DNA of 64,000 bases from Fidelibacterota bacterium (GCA_016844945.1 JAERTJ010000085.1:23000-86999); one strand, 5' to 3'. Numbered from the stretch's first letter, positions 49,739-61,838 are shown. The notes: a model not told the origin generated them from the sequence alone. Translations and numbers: made by a program.

Positions 49739-52717
49739 ATGTTTAAACAAGTACTCACTCTCAAACAAAGACCCGGGTTCAGGGATATGATGCAGCATCG
49801 TGTGCACGAGATCCTTTTGATTTCGAGTCTCTACGATGCCTTTAAAATTGAAGAAGATGGTCGACTTGGCGAGATGATATTTACAGAATATCAGGACATG
49901 AATCTCAGTAGTGCACCTCGCATAACCAGGGTCTCCACAGGTGACCATGCCTTACGAAAATTGAGAGCCCGTCACTATGACCTGGTGATTACTATGACGC
50001 GAATCTCAGATATGAACCCCTTTGAACTCGGTCGAAAAGTAAAAAAGAAGTATGCTTCGATTCCAGTCATCATGCTGGCTTCAAACCGCCGTGAATATAC
50101 CTGGGCTACCCAGAGAGTGGATGATACAGAAGGGATTGACAAAGTTTTTATCTGGCATGGTGATTCGAATATCTTCACTACCATTGTCAAGTATATTGAA
50201 GATAGAATGAATGCTCCCCGAGACATTCTTAAAGGAGGCGCTCGAGCAATTATTGTAGTTGAGGACTCCCCGAAATACTATTCAATCTTTTTACCCATGC
50301 TGTATAGCGTCATCATCAATACCACACAAAAATTGATGAAAAATGAATACACTGATGAATTGCGCCTTTTCAGGATGCGGTCTCGACCGAAGATTCTCCT
50401 CGCCTCGACCTTTGAGGAAGCAGTAGAGCTTTACAGGCAATACAAGAACAACCTTCTCGCCGTTATTTCAGATGTGCGCTACCCCAGAAACGGGAAGCTG
50501 GACCCTAAAGCCGGTGCCAGATTTATTCGCATTGTTCAGAAGAAGAACGCCAGTATGCCCATTATCATGCAATCCATGGAGGGTGAGAACGAAGCGACTG
50601 CCATGGAATTGGGTGCCTATTTCATAGCAAAATACTCACCTCATCTGCTACAGAGCCTACAGGATTTTGTCATTCGCCATTGTGGGTTTGGGGATTTGGT
50701 TTTTAGTACAAGAGATGGAAAAACCATCACCAAAATACGTCATCTTAATGCCCTGACCGCCGCACTCTCTTCAGTGCCCATGCAAAGTATTGAATACCAT
50801 GCACGTCGAGATCATTTTTCAAACTGGCTGGCAGTACGCGGTCACTTTGACCTGGCTGATTTTCTAAAGCCTATCAATATTGAAGCTTTTGAGAATCCTG
50901 AGGAGTTTCGTCAGGTATTGTTGGATGCCATTGAAAGCCACCGTGAGCTACAACAATTCGATAATATTGGATATTACAATGTTGATACCTATGACCCTGC
51001 TATAAAAGCGGTTCGAATCGGCGGGGGGTCCATTGGTGGTAAAGCCAGGGGTTTAGCCTTCCTTACAGCCCACATGCGTCGTTTTGATTTCAGCCAGAAG
51101 TATGATGATATTCAGATCGACGTTCCTCAGTTTGCTGTTATTGCAACCGATATTTATGACCGCTTTTTAGAACTCAACAAATTACGGATGAAGGCCCTGT
51201 CAGCATCCAGCAATGCGGAAGTTGATGAGCTGTTCCGTAAGGCAGTATTCCCTGGAAAGTTCACGGATCAATTGCATTCCTATTTGGGTCACCATGCCTC
51301 TCCTCTGGCGGTACGTTCGTCCAGTTTGCTGGAGGATTCACTTTTTCAACCCTTTGCAGGAATCTATAGCACGTACATGCTCCCTAACTCAGCTCCTGCT
51401 CTGGATACACGGGTTTTTCAGCTACTCGAAGCGCTGAAACTTGTGTATGCTTCAGGTTTCCATAAAGAAGCTATCGCTTATATGAAGTCAACGGGGAATC
51501 GCCCTGAGGATGAGAAGATGGCTGTGGTCATTCAACATCTCACAGGCAGAAAACACGAGGAGTGTTTTTATCCCAGTTTCTCAGGCGTTTTACAAACCCT
51601 AAATTATTATCCCCAGGGTGCGATGAAACGGGAAGACGGCATGGCTACGATGGCTCTCGGCTTGGGACGCACCGTAGTGAATGGAGAGAAAGCACTCAAA
51701 TTCAGCCCCAAGAAACCCAATGTCCTCCCTCAATTTTTTGATGAGCAGTCGATTCTTAAAAATAGCCAGAACTATTTTTATGCCTTGGAGATGTCCAATC
51801 ATGACTCCCCACTGGAGAGCGGTGAAGGGTCAAACCTGGTACAGTTGGATTTAAAAGTAGCTGAAACACATGGTAGCCTGGATCAGATTGCCAGTGTATA
51901 CTCATTCCAGGATGGACGGTTCAGGGACACGCTTTTTGAACAGGGACCCCGGGTGATCACTTTTGCCAATATCCTGAAGTGGAAGTCCCTCCCCCTGGCA
52001 AACCTCCTGGAGGATTTAATGGAATTCGGCAAACTGGGTATGGGTTGTGAGGTTGAAATGGAATTCGCAGCTAACCTCCCTGAGAAATCAGGAGAACCAG
52101 CTGAATTATCTATTCTACAAATTCGTCCCATGGTCACGTTTGAGCGCCCCCATGTCGTGGAGATAGAAAAAGTCGATCAAGATGATGAACTCTTCCACAG
52201 CGATATTTGTCTTGGGAATGGTGATAACATAGAAATCTTTGATTTGATTTATATTGATATCGACAAGTTTGAAATATTGAATAGCAGACAAATTGCCGAA
52301 GAAATTCGTGAAATGAATAGAAAGTTCAGCCCTGAAAAACCCTATCTCCTGGTGGGACCAGGACGGTGGGGCACGGCAGACCCCCTCCTGGGAATTCCCG
52401 TAAGCTGGAATTACATATCCAATGCTCGGTCTATTGTTGAAGTTGGCTTACCTGACCTCTATGTGGACCCCTCTTTCGGTAGCCATTTCTTTCAGAACAT
52501 TACTTCTCTGGGTATCAGTTATTTTACCATCCCTCCCCGGTTACTGGACGAAAAGATGAACCGTCCCTGGTTCAAGTCCCAGGCGCCCATCGCTGAGACC
52601 AAATATCTCAAGCATTTCCACTTCGAGGAGCCCTTTATCATTCAGGTAGATGGTGTCAAGGGTGAAGGTCATATCTGGCGCCCAGGTTGTATTACATTAA
52701 AAACCACAGGTGCTTGA
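49739..52717 (+). CDS. tandem receiver domains fused to PEP/pyruvate-binding (PPDK N-terminal ATP-grasp) domain
   Basis: 992 aa; second receiver IIVVEDS...LLAVISDVRYPRNGK...FIAKYSP; PPDK_N region IGGGSIGGKARGLAFL, PLAVRSSSLLEDSLFQPFAGIYSTY, LSILQIRPMV. Confidence 0.82.
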   Translation: MFKQVLTLKQRPGFRDMMQHRVHEILLISSLYDAFKIEEDGRLGEMIFTEYQDMNLSSAPRITRVSTGDHALRKLRARHYDLVITMTRISDMNPFELGRKVKKKYASIPVIMLASNRREYTWATQRVDDTEGIDKVFIWHGDSNIFTTIVKYIEDRMNAPRDILKGGARAIIVVEDSPKYYSIFLPMLYSVIINTTQKLMKNEYTDELRLFRMRSRPKILLASTFEEAVELYRQYKNNLLAVISDVRYPRNGKLDPKAGARFIRIVQKKNASMPIIMQSMEGENEATAMELGAYFIAKYSPHLLQSLQDFVIRHCGFGDLVFSTRDGKTITKIRHLNALTAALSSVPMQSIEYHARRDHFSNWLAVRGHFDLADFLKPINIEAFENPEEFRQVLLDAIESHRELQQFDNIGYYNVDTYDPAIKAVRIGGGSIGGKARGLAFLTAHMRRFDFSQKYDDIQIDVPQFAVIATDIYDRFLELNKLRMKALSASSNAEVDELFRKAVFPGKFTDQLHSYLGHHASPLAVRSSSLLEDSLFQPFAGIYSTYMLPNSAPALDTRVFQLLEALKLVYASGFHKEAIAYMKSTGNRPEDEKMAVVIQHLTGRKHEECFYPSFSGVLQTLNYYPQGAMKREDGMATMALGLGRTVVNGEKALKFSPKKPNVLPQFFDEQSILKNSQNYFYALEMSNHDSPLESGEGSNLVQLDLKVAETHGSLDQIASVYSFQDGRFRDTLFEQGPRVITFANILKWKSLPLANLLEDLMEFGKLGMGCEVEMEFAANLPEKSGEPAELSILQIRPMVTFERPHVVEIEKVDQDDELFHSDICLGNGDNIEIFDLIYIDIDKFEILNSRQIAEEIREMNRKFSPEKPYLLVGPGRWGTADPLLGIPVSWNYISNARSIVEVGLPDLYVDPSFGSHFFQNITSLGISYFTIPPRLLDEKMNRPWFKSQAPIAETKYLKHFHFEEPFIIQVDGVKGEGHIWRPGCITLKTTGA

Positions 52718-52753
52718 GTATCCCTTTGTGTATCTGGTGTTGGCAAAATTTCT

Positions 52754-52784
52754 GACCCGAGTCACGTGTTTCGGGTCTTTTTTG
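52754..52784 (+). terminator. rho-independent terminator
   Basis: GACCCGA gtcacgtgtt TCGGGTC TTTTTTG. Confidence 0.85.
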
Positions 52785-52965
52785 TTTTTCCGTGGGCAGG
52801 AACAGTTACTTTTAAGGTCATCGTCATATTCAACAAAACGGTGGATTCTTTAGTTGAAATCCAGTCGTTCAAGTTTAGTATTGGCGTAGCTATGCGGATA
52901 CGATATCACTGGATAAAGGCATAGTATTGAAATAGTTAGCTCAAACCGACTTATGAGGTCCCTTC

Positions 52966-54786
52966 GTGGCAGATACAATTCATAATTTTCATATTCCGGT
53001 CATGGGTACCGGTCACTCAATCGATACTCCAATTCGACTGGCACACCTTGGAATTACATCTGTAATTTCCATCATAGATGACATTCTTCTTGAAAGACTG
53101 AGAAAATATTATACAGCACAATATAATCTTCCCTTCGAACGCATTCCTGTAAAGGAGGAAGATGGAAGAGCCAAGCGCATCACTGCATACTTGGATATGG
53201 TTCACGACATTGTTGAGATGAAAATGGACCGGGTACGCTCCCTTCCCTTCTTTGAGAAGAATGAGAAGACCCGCTATTTTGAGCTTCTTCCTGATACCAG
53301 TTCATTGAAAAAAGCTTATCAGGATCTCATGGCTACCAAACCAGGTGAATTACGTGAAAAGTTTGCCCATGAACTTTCTCAGCGCATGCGTCCAGGTGGT
53401 ATCGATGTAAATATCATGGTCAAAGTTGATCGGATAGACATGGATAAACATGGCAAGCCCCTGGGTGAAGGTTTCTCAGATGCAAAAGCTGCCCTCCGTG
53501 GTTTTGCCAAGAGTAAGCTGGAATCAGCCATGGTCTTCTCAGCTGGTATTAACCAGAGTCTCTATGGATATATGACCAAATATCAAGATTTCTACCGAAA
53601 TCATGAAGGCGAGATTAAGAAAAAAATTATACTCAAAGTCAGCGATTTTCGATCAGCCATGATTCAGGGTCGCTACATGGCCAAAAAAGGTCTGGAAATT
53701 TCTGAGTTTCGCATTGAATCCGGACTCAACTGTGGTGGTCATGCATTTGCATCTCCGGGTCACCTCCTTCCCATACTCCTCCAGGATTTTAAAGATAAGC
53801 GTAAAGAATTAGGAACTCAGTTTCAGCCGATCATCAAGCGTTTTTACGATAAGATGGGCTTGAATTATCCAGAGAATCTTGAACATCATCCTGAAATAAC
53901 GGTTCAGGGTGGTATTGGGAACCATGGTGAAGTTCAGCGCCTAGAAAAAGATTTTGGAATGGATCGTACCGGATGGGCAAGTCCTTTTCTGCTGGTCCCT
54001 GAAGCAACCCCGATTGATTCCCCTACACGTATGCAGCTGATGAACTCGACTGATGACACCCTGTATTTAAGTGGTGCTTCACCCTTGGGTGTCCCTTTTA
54101 ACAATCTTAAGGACTCAGGATCGGAAAGATGGTCAAAGGAAAGATACCTGAAGGGCAAACCTGGTTCACCATGCCCCAAAGGTTTTCTCGTCTCTAATAC
54201 AGAATTTACTGAGAAACCCATTTGTACAGCATCAACCGAATACATGACCCAAAAATTGGCTCAGATTGAATCGGAATATGCACCGGGTGAAGAAAAAGAC
54301 GAAGCAGTGAACAAAGTTCTAGCCAAGGCTTGCCTTTGTGAGCACTTAGGCAGTGGTGCTTTAATTAGTCTTGGGATTGCGCCGGCAAAACGTTCACCTC
54401 AGGCAATCTGTCCCGGTCCTAATCTATCGTGGTTTAACAGGAATTATTCACTTGAGGAAATGGTTGATCAAATATATGGACGGGGTAAAGAATTACTATC
54501 ACCCGACCGTCCGCATATGTTTGCCAAGGAAATCCAGCTCTATGTTGATCATTTCCGCTCCTTGATCCACGATGCTATTGATACACCCAAGACCTATCCT
54601 TCCCTACACGCTTTTTATGACAATATGACCAAGGGATTTGAGTATTGTAAATCAATAGCCAAGAGTGTTTCCTATCCTGGTGAGAATCTTCCCTCATTGA
54701 GTGAAGCTATTGAAAAACAGGGCACCAGACTTGAGGAAATTTATCAGAACTTCAAGGCACGGATTAATTCCGAGGTAACAGCTTAG
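52966..54786 (+). CDS. uncharacterised protein, possible FMN TIM-barrel-like fold
   Basis: 606 aa; IPVMGTGHSIDTPIRLAHLGITSVISIIDD, ESGLNCGGHAFAS, GGIGNHGE; Cys-rich C-terminal part. Start codon is GTG. Confidence 0.6.
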   Translation: MADTIHNFHIPVMGTGHSIDTPIRLAHLGITSVISIIDDILLERLRKYYTAQYNLPFERIPVKEEDGRAKRITAYLDMVHDIVEMKMDRVRSLPFFEKNEKTRYFELLPDTSSLKKAYQDLMATKPGELREKFAHELSQRMRPGGIDVNIMVKVDRIDMDKHGKPLGEGFSDAKAALRGFAKSKLESAMVFSAGINQSLYGYMTKYQDFYRNHEGEIKKKIILKVSDFRSAMIQGRYMAKKGLEISEFRIESGLNCGGHAFASPGHLLPILLQDFKDKRKELGTQFQPIIKRFYDKMGLNYPENLEHHPEITVQGGIGNHGEVQRLEKDFGMDRTGWASPFLLVPEATPIDSPTRMQLMNSTDDTLYLSGASPLGVPFNNLKDSGSERWSKERYLKGKPGSPCPKGFLVSNTEFTEKPICTASTEYMTQKLAQIESEYAPGEEKDEAVNKVLAKACLCEHLGSGALISLGIAPAKRSPQAICPGPNLSWFNRNYSLEEMVDQIYGRGKELLSPDRPHMFAKEIQLYVDHFRSLIHDAIDTPKTYPSLHAFYDNMTKGFEYCKSIAKSVSYPGENLPSLSEAIEKQGTRLEEIYQNFKARINSEVTA

Positions 54787-54818
54787 TTTTATACTCACAG
54801 CTTTAGTTCTACAGGTAT

Positions 54819-54852
54819 AAAAAAAGCACAGAATCTCTTCTGTGCTTTTTTT
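54819..54852. terminator. bidirectional terminator between convergent genes
   Basis: AAAAAAGCACAGA atctct TCTGTGCTTTTTT. Confidence 0.88.
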
Positions 54853-54877
54853 ATGAATCTATTTCGTTCGTGCAGTC

Positions 54878-56227
<1,350 letters not shown>

Positions 56228-56576
56228 CTAAAAGTTGGATTTCAGTTCTTAAACTGCTCTCCTTATGTCGCATGTCAATAAATGCGAACGAGACGCCAGT
56301 TACTGAATAATCCGATGTTTGTGCCATTTTTTTCATTGCTCTGTTAGTGAGACAAATCTTGTGCCATATATGTGTCATATTTTGAAAATCGACAGCATTG
56401 GAATTATAATCTTTTCCCGACCAAAACCATCACAATTAATTCATTTTCAGGGCACAATTCGGTCAGACCCCGTCACAATTTAATTATTGCCTTCTTCAGC
56501 AAATGACCCTGAGCAATTAATTTGGAAGTCAATATCATCCTCCCTATGTTATAAGCTAAAATAGAAGGAAAAACTG

Positions 56577-59500
56577 GTGAAATATTCACTTCATGACCTG
56601 CTGGACAACCTGGATGATGACTCCTTAAGAATGGAATCAGATCTTATTGATTTCTTTGAAAATTTTCAAGCCCCCAGGGCAGAGGAATCAGAATCCTGGT
56701 CAAGGGATATTCTCAAGTATGGCACTAGAATTCTCGCGAAAGGGACTCGAGCGAGTCTGATTTACCTTCTCGAACAGGGTTGGAACCCCGCATTCACTTC
56801 AATTCTTAAATCATCTTCTATCGAGAACCAATGGTTTGATCTGGAAATGGAGATGATTCGAAAACTTAATTACACGCCCGGCACCCTTTTTCATAGACGT
56901 GCAAAACAACTTGGCAGTAAATCACTATTCAAGTTTAAGCGAGGACGTGAATGGCAGACAAGATCCTGGTCAGCCATCCAGAATACAGTTGACCACCTCG
57001 CAGCTGGACTCATAGATCTAATGGGTAGCACCGCGCCCAGAATTGCCATCCTCTCAGAGAATCGTCTGGAAGTCGCCAGTACAGATATCGCCTGCCTCAG
57101 CTATGGTTTTGTAAATGTCCCCATCCAACCAGCTGCACCGCCAGCTCAGGTAGAATACATCCTTCAACATGCTGAAATTGAGGGGATTTTTATTTCTGAC
57201 TCTCAGCATCTGCGTACGGTTGAGAGTATCCTCCCCAACCTGCCACAACTCAAGCATATCATCACCTATAATGATGTAGCTTCCACCAACCCAATGGTTA
57301 TATCCTTCAAAAGACTTATCGAAGATGGTGGTTCGGGTGAGTCTTTACCCTGGTTGGAAGGAATCCGTCTCTCTGTCCAATTAGGTAATACAGCAAGCAT
57401 TATGTACACCTCTGGTACAACTGGCTATCCCAAAGGAATTGTATTCACTTACGAAAATATTATCTCTAAGAGGTTTGCACGAAGTCTCGCCTTGAATTTG
57501 GGCAGTGAGGATCGATTCCTTTGCTTCCTCCCTCTGTTTCACACCTTCGGTCGCTTTCTTGAGATGTGGGGTTCCATTTTCTGGGGCGCTTCCTATACCT
57601 TTTCCAGCGGTAAAGGTATTGAATCTCTACTTAGTGATCTAAAGGATATGAAGCCTACTGTTCTAATCAGTATTCCCAAACGATGGCAGGATATATATGA
57701 TACTATTGGCAAAAAGGTTGACCTTGTCAATGGCGATAGAGAGAGCATCCAACAACAGGTTAGAGCAGTGACGGGTGGGGATCTACGCTGGGGGCTTTCT
57801 GCAGCTGGTTATTTACCTCCGGAAGTATTTCGATTTTTCCAGGCTCATGATTTACATCTACATAGTGGCTACGGGATGACTGAGGCAACTGGCGGAATCA
57901 CCATGACACCCACTGATGGGTATATCGAAAATTCTGTTGGGGTCCCTCTACCAGGAATGGAAATCAAACTGGTTGAAGATGGTGAACTGTGGATTCGAGG
58001 AGCTTATGTTTCAAGTTCCTACTGGAATCCTGTTGATCCTGACGTTCGACCTGATGGGTGGTTCACCACAGGTGATATTTTCCAAACCCTGGACAACGGC
58101 CAGATTGAAATTATTGATCGTAAAAAAGAGATTTATAAAAATGCCAAGGGGCAAACCATAGCCCCTCAAAAAATAGAGAATATGTTCCGTGAGTTCGAAA
58201 GTATACACCAGTTGTTTATAATTGGTGATCATATGCCTTACAATACAGCTCTGGTGCGATTAAACCGCAAACACAAGGACATCAAGGGCTTCCAAAAGGA
58301 TTCACAAAAGATTCGAGACTATGTTGCGACAGTGATTCAGTCTGTCAACTCATTTCTGGCACCCTTTGAGCGGATTGTTGACTTTCTGCTCATTGATAGG
58401 GAATTCAACAAGGATCATGGTGAGCTCACTGAAAAGGGCACCTTTAAAAGAATCACCATTCTTGAAAACTTCAAAGCCGAAGTGGAGTCGTTATATGAAA
58501 GACCTTACAAATCCTTTTTTATGACTGACCTGGAGATTCAAATCCCGAATTGGATCTTCCTGCAGCGTGGATGGACCCAGAATGACTTAGTTGTTGAGGG
58601 ACAAGTCCTCAAGCATCGAAATAATCGATTATCTTTACGCATTGAGCCTGAAAGAGATGAGATTCGCATCGGTTCTCTTTTTTATCAATTTACAGGAAAA
58701 GTGCTCCAATTTGATGAATTCATTCGCCAACCAGCCTATTGTCTTGGGAACCAGGAACTTGAGGAGTTTTTAGAGTATTCTAAATTGAGAATCAAACCCG
58801 TGAACCAGGCTCCTGATTGGCTTCCTGGTACCTGGGCTGATGTTAAATTTACAGAAGAAGATACTGCAAAATTTGAGAAAGATATTCTTACGGCTCTCGA
58901 CCACTCTGTGTACTCTCTGGAAGCTCTAAAACCCATTATTAATCTCGTCTATTCACAGACCTTGCATCCTTCCCAGGCTGCTTTTCGCCTTCTGAATCGG
59001 ATTTATTCTGCCGCCAATGAAAGTGTAAGAAATATTGTGAGATACGCCTTTCTCAGACTCATTCGCTCGGATAACCTGGATCAATCCCAATTTGCAGTCG
59101 AACAAGTCGTCGCTTTATTTCCTGCAAGTGATCTGGAGCGAATAGTGAATTACGCACTGGGCAGCAAGGTCTTATTTACAACCCAATCCACCAAACCTGC
59201 CTGGTCAAACATAAATGTGCATAAGGTCAACCTGGCAACAGACTATTTGAAGTGGCTTTCTCAGCAGGAATTAGAGGTTGATCATTCCACCGTGCTTTTT
59301 CAGAATATTTTGGGTATCCTCTATTCCTGGTCCCTCCAGTATCCTAAATACTATTCACCTATACGGGCCGCCATGATTAGTTCTGTGGTTAATTTACCTA
59401 CAGAGAGTTTGCTAAGACGGTCAATCCTTGATGTCTACGATTCCATGAATGAGAATTTTTCAAACTCCATGGATAGGATAGATCCTGAAGGGTCCACTAT

Positions 59501-61214
59501 TCATCATGATCAGCTCCAAACCTGGGAAGATGTACTTTCATTTGATAAACCGGTCTCCAGAGAGCATCGAGAAAGGATCTCTGCCGGATTTATTAATACC
59601 AATCTGTTAAATGAAACCATGTTCCTTCTTTTTGAAGGACAACAATTGGCTCTTCAAGACATACCTCCACAGGGAATCTGGATTACCCTCCTGGGTAGTG
59701 CTCATGGCAAAACCGTCTACCGGGCAACGATACAGAGCAATGAGCGTAGCTATAAGTTTGCCATCAATGTGAATGACGATCTCAACCAGGAAGACCTGAA
59801 TACAGAATTGTTTTGGTTATTGGCGTGTACCCGCGGAAGCCAATTCAATCAGCTCGTGGAAACCCTGGGCGTATATAAAGAGGAATACAATCTCTGGTCT
59901 GAAGAATTCATTTCTGGAATGACTGTTAGAGACTACCTCAAGCAAGCAATCTGGGCAGGATCATCTGATGACATGCCTGCACCAGAACATATTTGGCCCC
60001 ATTTTGTCTGGACGGGTGTATTCACCTATACCAGCTTCTGGAAACGCACCCATTTTAAACAAATGATAAATGTCCCAAGTCCAGGAAAAATTATGATTCC
60101 TATCCACGATTATCATATAGGTGGAAGGCTTGTATCCATATCTGGTATTAAACCGATTTCCAATGCTCTTGATTTCCTGGAAAATCTGGAGACCTCATTC
60201 GTTCGGCAGACTGAAGCCGATTTTGAAAATTTTAACTTAAGCGTTGGTACAGAAACTATTTATTATGCCATCAGAGAGGCATTAGGTCAAAAACATGCCC
60301 CCTGGTTTTTTGACTCTATCCGGAAAGACAAAAGGGTCAGCCCTGAGAGAAAAAAAGATCTGAAATCCTTTTTGTTTGATGTTGAACAGGAGGGTTACCA
60401 GACCAAGTCAGTATATTTCGCCATCAGACGATATCATCGCTGGTTAGGTATCAATGAAGCTGCAACCTTGAATGCAAAAGCCCATTTTCTAAAAGACCTT
60501 TATCGTGATTACCACATTCAGGCCAGCGAATCTGAATATCCTGATGCGCGGGTACAGCTATTCATGAAGACAGTCTTTGCAGAGTCTGATGAAGGATTAC
60601 TGACCTACCTTTCGAGACTCGCTCAAAATTTAAGGGTGCGAGCGTTGGATGGGGGTAATCTGCAAACTGAAGTGAGTCAATACATTGGTGCTCATCCATT
60701 AGATGACTATGACTCGTTTTTCCTGAAGCGTCTCGCATTCCCAGAACTCCCCCCTAGCGAAGATATCGAATTGATTGCAACACGTTCAACCGTTATGGAT
60801 GAAATCGAGATTATGATCTCGCGTCATGACAGCAAAGGTGTGACCTATAGAATTCGTAGTGCCATGCACCCCAAGGAAATCATACAACTACAACAGCTAT
60901 TTGTGAAAGCACGTATGGATATCAATTTCACACATGAGCATAAGTTTCTTGTCGCCCTGAACAAAAAGGGCAGGGTGATCGGTGGACTGTTTTACCTGGA
61001 TCAAAGTGATGAGTTGGTGTATATGGACAAAGTTGTGGTCTCAGAAAACCATCGAGGTGGTGGTGTCAGTCGTGGTCTTATAAACGAGTTTGTCAATCGT
61101 ATGAGAAATGCACAAAAAAAGATGATTACTACAGGATTTTTGCATCCCGGATATTTCTATAAATTTGGTTTTATTATCGAGAAAGACCAGGGGGGATTGG
61201 TCAAATACCTCTAG
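56577..61214 (+). CDS. multidomain protein: N-terminal AMP-dependent acyl ligase, large uncharacterised middle region, C-terminal GNAT acetyltransferase
   Basis: 1545 aa from GTG; IMYTSGTTGYPKGIVFTYEN, GYGMTEATGGITM, DGWFTTGDIFQTLDNGQIEIIDRKKEIYKNAKGQTIAPQKIE; C-terminal VYMDKVVVSENHRGGGVSRGLINEFVNRM...GYFYKFGF. Confidence 0.85.
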   Translation: MKYSLHDLLDNLDDDSLRMESDLIDFFENFQAPRAEESESWSRDILKYGTRILAKGTRASLIYLLEQGWNPAFTSILKSSSIENQWFDLEMEMIRKLNYTPGTLFHRRAKQLGSKSLFKFKRGREWQTRSWSAIQNTVDHLAAGLIDLMGSTAPRIAILSENRLEVASTDIACLSYGFVNVPIQPAAPPAQVEYILQHAEIEGIFISDSQHLRTVESILPNLPQLKHIITYNDVASTNPMVISFKRLIEDGGSGESLPWLEGIRLSVQLGNTASIMYTSGTTGYPKGIVFTYENIISKRFARSLALNLGSEDRFLCFLPLFHTFGRFLEMWGSIFWGASYTFSSGKGIESLLSDLKDMKPTVLISIPKRWQDIYDTIGKKVDLVNGDRESIQQQVRAVTGGDLRWGLSAAGYLPPEVFRFFQAHDLHLHSGYGMTEATGGITMTPTDGYIENSVGVPLPGMEIKLVEDGELWIRGAYVSSSYWNPVDPDVRPDGWFTTGDIFQTLDNGQIEIIDRKKEIYKNAKGQTIAPQKIENMFREFESIHQLFIIGDHMPYNTALVRLNRKHKDIKGFQKDSQKIRDYVATVIQSVNSFLAPFERIVDFLLIDREFNKDHGELTEKGTFKRITILENFKAEVESLYERPYKSFFMTDLEIQIPNWIFLQRGWTQNDLVVEGQVLKHRNNRLSLRIEPERDEIRIGSLFYQFTGKVLQFDEFIRQPAYCLGNQELEEFLEYSKLRIKPVNQAPDWLPGTWADVKFTEEDTAKFEKDILTALDHSVYSLEALKPIINLVYSQTLHPSQAAFRLLNRIYSAANESVRNIVRYAFLRLIRSDNLDQSQFAVEQVVALFPASDLERIVNYALGSKVLFTTQSTKPAWSNINVHKVNLATDYLKWLSQQELEVDHSTVLFQNILGILYSWSLQYPKYYSPIRAAMISSVVNLPTESLLRRSILDVYDSMNENFSNSMDRIDPEGSTIHHDQLQTWEDVLSFDKPVSREHRERISAGFINTNLLNETMFLLFEGQQLALQDIPPQGIWITLLGSAHGKTVYRATIQSNERSYKFAINVNDDLNQEDLNTELFWLLACTRGSQFNQLVETLGVYKEEYNLWSEEFISGMTVRDYLKQAIWAGSSDDMPAPEHIWPHFVWTGVFTYTSFWKRTHFKQMINVPSPGKIMIPIHDYHIGGRLVSISGIKPISNALDFLENLETSFVRQTEADFENFNLSVGTETIYYAIREALGQKHAPWFFDSIRKDKRVSPERKKDLKSFLFDVEQEGYQTKSVYFAIRRYHRWLGINEAATLNAKAHFLKDLYRDYHIQASESEYPDARVQLFMKTVFAESDEGLLTYLSRLAQNLRVRALDGGNLQTEVSQYIGAHPLDDYDSFFLKRLAFPELPPSEDIELIATRSTVMDEIEIMISRHDSKGVTYRIRSAMHPKEIIQLQQLFVKARMDINFTHEHKFLVALNKKGRVIGGLFYLDQSDELVYMDKVVVSENHRGGGVSRGLINEFVNRMRNAQKKMITTGFLHPGYFYKFGFIIEKDQGGLVKYL

Positions 61215-61224
61215 CAGCTATACA

Positions 61225-61689
61225 TCAATCGAGTTGATCATCCAATTTTTCTAGACGCGTCTCATCATCCTTTAGCTCATTGTCAGCATCATCTTCGAGA
61301 TAGTTGGTCATCACCTTGGAAATCACAGCTTGCTGAATGGCAGCCTGCAATTCATCATCGCTAAATGGTTTGGTGAATATTCCATGATTACTGGTAGCCC
61401 TGGCAGAATCCAGAGTCGGTGTATCAGTATGGGCGGTAATAAAGATAACCGGGGTGTCACTGCCTCTGCTGATTTCTCTGGCAGCATCCAATCCAGTCAT
61501 TTTTCCCTTGAGTGTAATATCCATCAGAATCACATCAGGTTCGTGGAGTTCGGACTTTTTGATGGCGTCTCTACCGTTGTTGACAATCCCAATCACACCA
61601 AAACCCATTCGTTCCAGCCTCAATTTAATTTCACTGGCAACGACGATTTCATCTTCGACGATCAGAATTCTAGTATCTTTCATCTGCAT
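61225..61689 (-). CDS. response regulator receiver protein
   Basis: ILIVEDEIVVASEIKLRLERMGF, PDVILMDITLKGKMTGLDAA, FTKPFSDDEL. Confidence 0.92.
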   Translation of the reverse strand: MQMKDTRILIVEDEIVVASEIKLRLERMGFGVIGIVNNGRDAIKKSELHEPDVILMDITLKGKMTGLDAAREISRGSDTPVIFITAHTDTPTLDSARATSNHGIFTKPFSDDELQAAIQQAVISKVMTNYLEDDADNELKDDETRLEKLDDQLD

Positions 61690-61838
61690 AAGTTCAACAT
61701 CCCAAATTCAATCCTGTCATAATTAGATTGATGAAACAATATTGTTTTCACTAATTCGTAAAATTTATACTGCGTTTGTTGCCAACCTAATAAAAACTAA
61801 ACCACATAATTGAAGCTCAAATTGGTAGATTAGCTCCA

